In this document: in pieces, positions 6,042-10,085 of the stretch
How the letters are laid out: each line of letters opens with the position of its first letter
Position numbering within the stretch: position 1 is the first letter of the stretch
Program-made: the position numbers and the translations under genes
The notes under the pieces: model-generated
The model's database searches: none
Seen by the model: the letters and a program-made list of their open reading frames with translations, nothing else
Told to the model about the DNA's origin: nothing
DNA from: Stramenopiles sp. TOSAG23-3
Lineage: Eukaryota > Sar
DNA: 10,085 bases
Direction: 5' to 3'
Assembly (NCBI GenBank): GCA_900128585.1
Contig: LT642507.1
Span: 1-10,085 of the forward strand

Positions 6042-8076
6042 TTAATTGTCAGTGCTATCCCCAACGTCGTAGCAGGTTTGCCCGTCTTCGTTCAAGGCTT
6101 CGTCACCGGCGCCTTTCCCCAGCAAATAATCGAACAATTCCAAATGCTCGTACATGAAACAAAAATGCAACGCAGTGTTCCCAGCACGATTTTTTGCGTT
6201 TAAATCAGCACCGTATCGAAGACACAATTTCACGATACGCTTTTTGCCGTTCTGGCATGCAATCAACAGCAATGTGTTGTCATGCGTGTCCCTGGAATCT
6301 ACTGGCAGTCCGTTTTTAAGGGCGCTCAGCACGTCTGCGTATCTCCCGTGACGTGCGCGACTGAATACTGTCGCTGGGTCTGGTGCAGTCTGCCCGTTCA
6401 TCGTTCCCCCAACAACATCACTACTGGGCGGCGCGTTGTTGTGACCTTCTCCCCGTTTGGTTGCAACGGCAGAAGAAATTTCTTCCCTGCTGTAGGGTGA
6501 GTGAAAAACTCGCGGCAGCGATGATGGGCGGACTGGCGATGCTCCTGCTGCTTCCATGTCCCCGGAAAGACCCCGCTTGGTTTCGGAGGCCAACACCACT
6601 GTGTGACCACCACTGCAAGAGATATCCATGACGTACCAGTCTTGCAAACCGTCCGCGTGGCAAGGCAAAGAGACCGCCGCACCACCATCTAAATAAAAGT
6701 CTTTCTCGCCCCCACGTGCTCCTGGTGACACTTCAACGCCAAGCGACCCCCCTTCGCTACTCCCCCACGTATAAACGGCCCCATCTTCTAATAATGCCAT
6801 GCTCACGTCGCCCCCTGCAGCGACTGCAACGGTATTGCACCCCCTCAGCGATTCGACTGCCCGTGGCGAAACGTAATTGTGCGGCGTCCCATGTCCGCAT
6901 TGCCCGTCCGCGTTTTTGCCAAAGGTATACACATCGCCGCGGGTATCAAGGGCAACGGTGTGAAAATCACCGCAGGCAACTTGGTGCACAATCAGCGGGG
7001 TCCTCCTTGGGCCGTGCTTCACTACACGCGGCTGGTACACCACAGACTTGGAGACGCCCTGGTCCCAATTGTTTTCCCGTATAGCGCTTGGGCCATGGCC
7101 AAGACGTCCGTATTTTCCACCACCAAAAGTAAGCAAGTAACCTTGCACTGACAGAATCGCGGAGTGCTGCCGACCACACGCTACTTGTGCGCATGCAAAG
7201 TCTTCGCGCAGCTTTATTGATTTTGGTTTATAGCGCACTTGCTTCGTTTCGGTCGGTGCAGATCCTAGCTGGCCATTCTTCCTCTGTCGCAGCAACGGTA
7301 TGGCTGCCGCCACAAGCGACCGTATAAATGGTGTACTTCGACAACCCCCGAACTTCTCGCGGTCTCATGTAATGGGTCTCGTCCGAACCATGGCCAAGAG
7401 CGCCGTCAAATCCACAACCCCATGTATGCAGTCTTCCCTTGTCGGTAATCAGCGCAGCATGTTTACGACCGCAAGAAATATAGACTGCCCGCTGCTTCAC
7501 CCCAACGCCTCCTTTCAGAACGGAGTCGGCACTCCAGACCAGGGTAGGCTCCATGAGTATTTCTTCGAAGAGCATTCCCCACTGGTACACGTCCCCACGG
7601 TCGGAGAGTGCCATGGAACCGTACGTGCTGGATTTTACAGAGTTGACGTCATTCACGCCCCCTTCTGCTTTCTCGGTAAATTCGGGGCCATATTTTTTCT
7701 CCAGTGCGGCAAACAGGGCCTGCTCCCGGCCAATGAACTTGGTCAGCAGTTCCTCTACTTCTTCTAATTTATCTTGGTTGTACCGTTTGTAAAAAGCGAC
7801 CAAGCGGTTTCTCCAGTGCTCAAATATAGACTGCCGTTGCAAACTTTGCTCGTCCCCCGCTTTTGCAGCAGCGCTTCCAGCCCTTCGCACATTTACGTGC
7901 ACTGGCGATGACGTATACTCGCCTTTGAAGCCCGGATTCCCTAACTGATAATAATACGCCAACCCAAACGTTAAAATTTTCGTCTTCAATTTTTCACCAC
8001 TCTCCTCCCCCGCCGAACTCGAGCCGCTTGTGCCCTGCCGATGGGGCGACGAGGAGTACGAAGCAATGGACGCCAT
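6042..8076 (-). CDS. RCC1-repeat protein with C-terminal ankyrin repeats, frame broken near 7280
   Basis: The first frame (ATG 8076) encodes 282 residues: a Ser-rich N-terminus, an RCC1-type start (ILTFGLAYYYQLGNPG, 34-49), a helical insert (84-135), then RCC1 blades (TYGSMALSDRGDVYQWG; YISCGRKHAALITDKGRLHTWGCGFDGALGHG), stopping soon after VACGGSHTVAATEE. The second frame resumes with NGQLGS and carries more blades (VACGRQHSAILS near 7175; VACGDFHTVALDTRGDVYTFG near 6950; a GAVYTWG strand near 6770). A low-complexity linker follows, then about three ankyrin repeats (about 6063-6377: NTLLLIACQNGKKRIVKLCL, YGADLNAKNRAGNTALHF) and TAA. The second frame has no ATG until mid-protein, so these are one gene. 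The join needs a skipped base, and the blade strand normally found between them (GxVYxWG) is absent, which suggests a small deletion. Probable role: a protein-interaction scaffold. This could be a real lesion (pseudogene or allele) or an assembly error. Confidence 0.88.
7275..7287 (-). other. Frame-break site in the RCC1-ankyrin gene
   Basis: On the minus strand the first frame reads T-E-E-E-W-P and runs to a stop (TAA, 7228-7230). The other frame reads N-G-Q-L-G-S from 7277. Skipping one base after the second Glu would give TEENGQLG, which is shorter than a normal RCC1 blade by roughly eight to ten residues. No homopolymer is present. The pattern fits a deletion of 3n+2 bases better than a lone inserted base. 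Confidence 0.65.
7672..7827 (-). other. Helical insert inside the RCC1 region
   Basis: Residues 84-135 of the first frame are strongly charged and helical, between an RCC1-like first strand and the next blade. Key pattern: a basic/aromatic start (LVAFYKRYN), then DKLEEVEELL, KFIGREQALF and ALEKKYGPE. From memory this resembles a short Y-x3-N-x2-K-L...G-x-E...KYGPE motif found in otherwise unrelated protist proteins. That resemblance is unverified. Confidence 0.6.
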
Positions 8077-8395
8077 TTGCGTTCCAGTCCCCTGGCAGTG
8101 TCTTTCTTGTCGAAAAATCTCAATGTGATAATTTGCGTCTTATTTCACAACAAAATAACACGTATACATTTTGACTTTATCAATATAATAAGTTGAACCA
8201 CCCATTAGATGTACACACCCATTTGAAATTTGAAACTCAGTCACAAAAAATCATTACTTTGAAAAATTAACAGGTGAATATAATAGCAAAAAAATTCAAC
8301 AACAAAAGAAAAAACAATACGACGATTACAATAAAAGTAGTTTTTTTTCATTATTATTTATTATTATTATATATTACTACTGGTAATATAATAAT

Positions 8396-8423
8396 AGAAA
8401 AAAAGAAGAGAAGAAGAAGAGAA
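8396..8423 (+). repeat. 28-nt homopurine (GAA-rich) tract
   Basis: Uninterrupted A and G, mostly GAA units, leading directly into the ATGAAA array. On the RCC1-ankyrin sense strand it is a polypyrimidine tract about 320-350 bp upstream of the ATG. Confidence 0.75.
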
Positions 8424-8466
8424 TGAAAATGAAAATGAAAATGAAAATGAAAATGAAAATGAAAAT
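8423..8466 (+). repeat. Hexanucleotide microsatellite (ATGAAA), seven perfect copies
   Basis: Seven exact ATGAAA units at 8423-8464 plus two bases of an eighth. It lies 45 bp beyond the LigB-like stop codon and outside any recognised gene. A perfect array suggests recent slippage and probable length polymorphism. Confidence 0.95.
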
Positions 8467-8510
8467 AGACGACTACGAGGGACTTGTGGTAAGGTGTACT
8501 GGTCTAAATA

Positions 8511-9443
8511 TTAGTAAATAGACACCATCATGCCGTAGTACGTAGGATGCTCGTCTGCCAAAAGTTCTGGTTTGAACCGTGTAAAATCTTCCATAAGCAG
8601 CCCATGAAGCATAACTAATGAGGGAAAGCCGCACGATAAAGCGTAAATTTCGATATTTGCGGCGTCAACCAACAATGCGTTCGCGTGCTGTTTTGGGTTG
8701 CTCCCCCAAAGCCCGACATTTCGGTCAAACGGCGCTGCATATTTGGAAAAACCATACGGACCGCTTGCCAGGTGGGTATGTGCCAAGTCAGACGACGCGA
8801 TGAAGACCACCCGTTTCGTTTCTAGAGAATCAAAATGTTTAAACAGAACTCGTCCTATATCTAGCAGCTCGGGCACCATCTCTTTAGAATGATTGTAGCG
8901 TCGTAACGGGTGGCTCAAAACTACAATTTTGGCACGCTTCAAAGTAGAGTTGCTCAAAAAGGAGAGGGGTATAATTTCACCCCAACGAAAGGCCTGTGGT
9001 TCCGAGTCCGCAAATGACAGCAAGGCCGATACATTTCGTTTCATCTTGCGGAGAGAAGACACCACGCTCTTTGACTCGACAGGATCCATGGAAGCAGAGC
9101 GATAAATCTTGTACGTCGGAAAAGATTTGTTGTGCAAGTCTTGCCCTAACTCGGCATACCCTTTTCCTTTTGTATTTTCATAAATTGCAAAATTATTCGA
9201 CAGCGCTACTCCGTGTGGAGTAGTTAAAAATATAATGTCTGGCTCTAGGCTATCAACGTACTTTCCTGCCCTTAGGGCAGCTTTGTGAACCTTCAGACTA
9301 CCGTTTCTATCATGTACTAAGGTAGGGTCGTATGCAAAGTCACCGTGCGGTATTACAGCTGCACCAACAATTATCGACTGGACAGAACTGAACTTTGAAA
9401 ATACTAGAGCTAGCAATAGAAAATGGAAAGCACTGTTCCCCAT
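8511..9443 (-). CDS. LigB-like class III extradiol dioxygenase-fold protein, predicted secretory
   Basis: This 310-residue protein resembles the LigB / class III extradiol ring-cleavage dioxygenase family, whose members use non-haem Fe(II) to open catechol rings. Its substrate is unknown. Visible signatures: IIVGAAVIPHGDFAYDPTLV near the N-terminus (His33), PDIIFLTTPHG (His77), FIASSDLAHTHLASGPYGF (His222, His224) and the C-terminal DEHPTYYGMMVSIY (Glu298). His33, His77 and Glu298 are candidate metal ligands by position, as in LigAB (His, His, Glu). The first ATG of the frame (9443) gives an N-terminus with a hydrophobic core (FHFLLLALVF) followed by small/polar residues, which looks like a signal peptide cleaved before IIVGAA. 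Five N-glycosylation sequons (Asn47, 105, 137, 165, 184) support the secretory route. The frame stays open to 9500, but only a TTG is available there, so I reject that start. It has no pathway partners in the window. Confidence 0.85.
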   Translation of the reverse strand: MGNSAFHFLLLALVFSKFSSVQSIIVGAAVIPHGDFAYDPTLVHDRNGSLKVHKAALRAGKYVDSLEPDIIFLTTPHGVALSNNFAIYENTKGKGYAELGQDLHNKSFPTYKIYRSASMDPVESKSVVSSLRKMKRNVSALLSFADSEPQAFRWGEIIPLSFLSNSTLKRAKIVVLSHPLRRYNHSKEMVPELLDIGRVLFKHFDSLETKRVVFIASSDLAHTHLASGPYGFSKYAAPFDRNVGLWGSNPKQHANALLVDAANIEIYALSCGFPSLVMLHGLLMEDFTRFKPELLADEHPTYYGMMVSIY

Positions 9444-10085
9444 AGCATGAAGTAATACTCCCTGTCTATTACAGGAACCAATCGTCGTCCGCCCCTTCAA
9501 TCCTGCGTTTCCTGTTATAGTATTTCCGGCAAAACCTATAAACTTTGGAAAATGAAAATATTAGTTCCTGTTTCTTTTCCACTAATTCTTCCACCAAAAA
9601 ACTGTTAGTTGATTTTTTCTATAATAATAATAATTTTTTTATAATAAATTATTAGACTATTAATTTATTATAATAATTTAAAAAAAAATACAATAATATT
9701 TATTTTACCGTACCAAACTCTACCAAGGGAAAGACAGGGACAACGCTACGATCAGTATATTAAAAAAAAATTGAACAATTTCTATTATTATTAGACTAAT
9801 CGTCTAGTCTACGAGGATAGCTACAGTACTTGTTTTTTTAGAGCAAACTTCATTGTATTATTATTTATTAGTCGTTCTATGATTTATCTTCTATTATTTA
9901 TTAGCTAATAAATAATAAGAGAAAGATCCAAAGACCAAAGAACGAAGAAGTCTTCAAAAATAAAAAATAAAAAAAAAAAGGGTTACGCCCTACACTCGTT
10001 CATATCTTAAGAAATACTACAAGTACACATTGCCTATATAACGGAAATAATCGTTCATATAAAAAATCAACAATTTTTACAAAAA
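9444..10085. other. AT-rich gene-free end of the window, upstream of the LigB-like gene
   Basis: Contains the LigB-like upstream region, TAA/TTA microsatellite stretches (about 9620-9700), a short hairpin-like sequence (TAGACT...AGTCTA, about 9790-9810), a 26-bp palindrome, and a purine-rich stretch on + (9919-9981). No ORF, tRNA or other RNA gene was recognised. No next gene begins before the window ends. Confidence 0.6.
9892..9917. repeat. 26-bp perfect palindrome
   Basis: Thirteen bases (TATTATTTATTAG) are followed directly by their exact reverse complement, with the centre between 9904 and 9905. With two mismatched pairs the symmetry extends to 9887-9922. The left arm also occurs as a direct copy about 30 bp upstream (near 9859-9871). 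AT-rich simple sequence makes such symmetry more likely than in random DNA, but the central TAGCTA breaks the simple repeat. Confidence 0.85.

Larger units (their letters stand above)
8077..8510. other. Spacer upstream of RCC1-ankyrin and downstream of LigB-like gene
   Basis: AT-rich DNA with TTA/ATT microsatellite sequence (about 8340-8395), a purine tract and an (ATGAAA)7 array. It must contain the RCC1-ankyrin promoter (minus strand) and the LigB-like 3' UTR. No ORF or RNA gene was recognised. Confidence 0.55.

Noticed and set aside
6042-7313. Treating the downstream RCC1-ankyrin frame as an independent gene.
   Set aside because: The frame opens at a GTG inside an RCC1 motif, and its first ATG lies in mid-protein. 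Its blades continue directly from the upstream frame, so one broken gene fits better.
9420-9443. N-myristoylation of the LigB-like protein (begins MGNSAF).
   Set aside because: The Ser/Thr expected at the sixth position is Phe, and a hydrophobic signal-like segment follows immediately.
8511-9500. Longer LigB-like protein of 329 residues from a non-ATG start.
   Set aside because: The first codon would be TTG, which is unlikely in a eukaryotic nuclear gene, and the ATG at 9443 gives a clean signal-peptide-like N-terminus.
1-10085. Bacterial or giant-virus origin, suggested by intronless genes.
   Set aside because: The long microsatellite-rich spacers, absence of operons, mitochondrial-type presequence, signal peptide with sequons and housekeeping gene set fit a compact eukaryotic nuclear genome better. 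No viral hallmark gene is present.
9444-10085. tRNA or other RNA gene in the right-hand spacer (GGGTTACGCCC near 9980).
   Set aside because: There is no T-loop, anticodon stem or acceptor pairing; only a four-base stem is possible.
1-10085. CRISPR array, transposon or integrated element.
   Set aside because: No spaced direct repeats with unique spacers, terminal inverted repeats with a transposase, or integrase-like frames were seen; the repeats are microsatellites.

Overview
The window reads as nuclear DNA of a microbial eukaryote (alga or protist). Support: WD40 and RCC1-plus-ankyrin proteins; a yeast/plant-type CCA-adding enzyme with a mitochondrial-type N-terminus; a LigB-like protein with a signal peptide and five N-glycosylation sequons; no Shine-Dalgarno sites or operons; and AT-rich spacers full of TTA/ATT, GAA and hexanucleotide microsatellites. 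TAA, TAG and TGA all act as stops, so the genetic code looks standard. No intron is needed to explain any gene, so the genome is probably intron-poor. I cannot name the lineage; a stramenopile-like or other algal/protist genome is a guess based only on the RCC1-ankyrin architecture.

Layout, left to right: (1) the 3' end of a WD40-repeat gene on + (to 253). (2) A spacer with a strong polypyrimidine tract. (3) A CCA tRNA nucleotidyltransferase gene on + (about 630-2535), whose last 75 or so codons lie in another frame beyond an 11-G run. (4) A convergent spacer, then a two-domain cytidine deaminase on - (2849-3925). (5) A 773-bp divergent spacer with microsatellites, a GC-rich patch and an inverted repeat. 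(6) A pirin gene on + (4699-5697). (7) A convergent spacer, then an RCC1-ankyrin gene on - (6042-8076), broken by a frame change near 7280. (8) A spacer with GAA and (ATGAAA)7 repeats. (9) A secretory LigB-like class III extradiol dioxygenase on - (8511-9443). (10) About 640 bp of gene-free AT-rich DNA with a 26-bp perfect palindrome.

The genes do not form a pathway. They are unrelated housekeeping or conserved functions: tRNA 3'-end maturation, pyrimidine salvage, a cupin iron protein, a protein-interaction scaffold and an orphan dioxygenase-fold protein. I found no mobile element, CRISPR array, tRNA, rRNA or convincing new multi-gene system. The points most worth a second look are the poly-G frame break, the RCC1-ankyrin frame break with a missing blade strand, the helical insert in the RCC1 domain, the secreted LigB-like protein, and purine/pyrimidine tracts that recur upstream of genes with the pyrimidine strand on the sense side.
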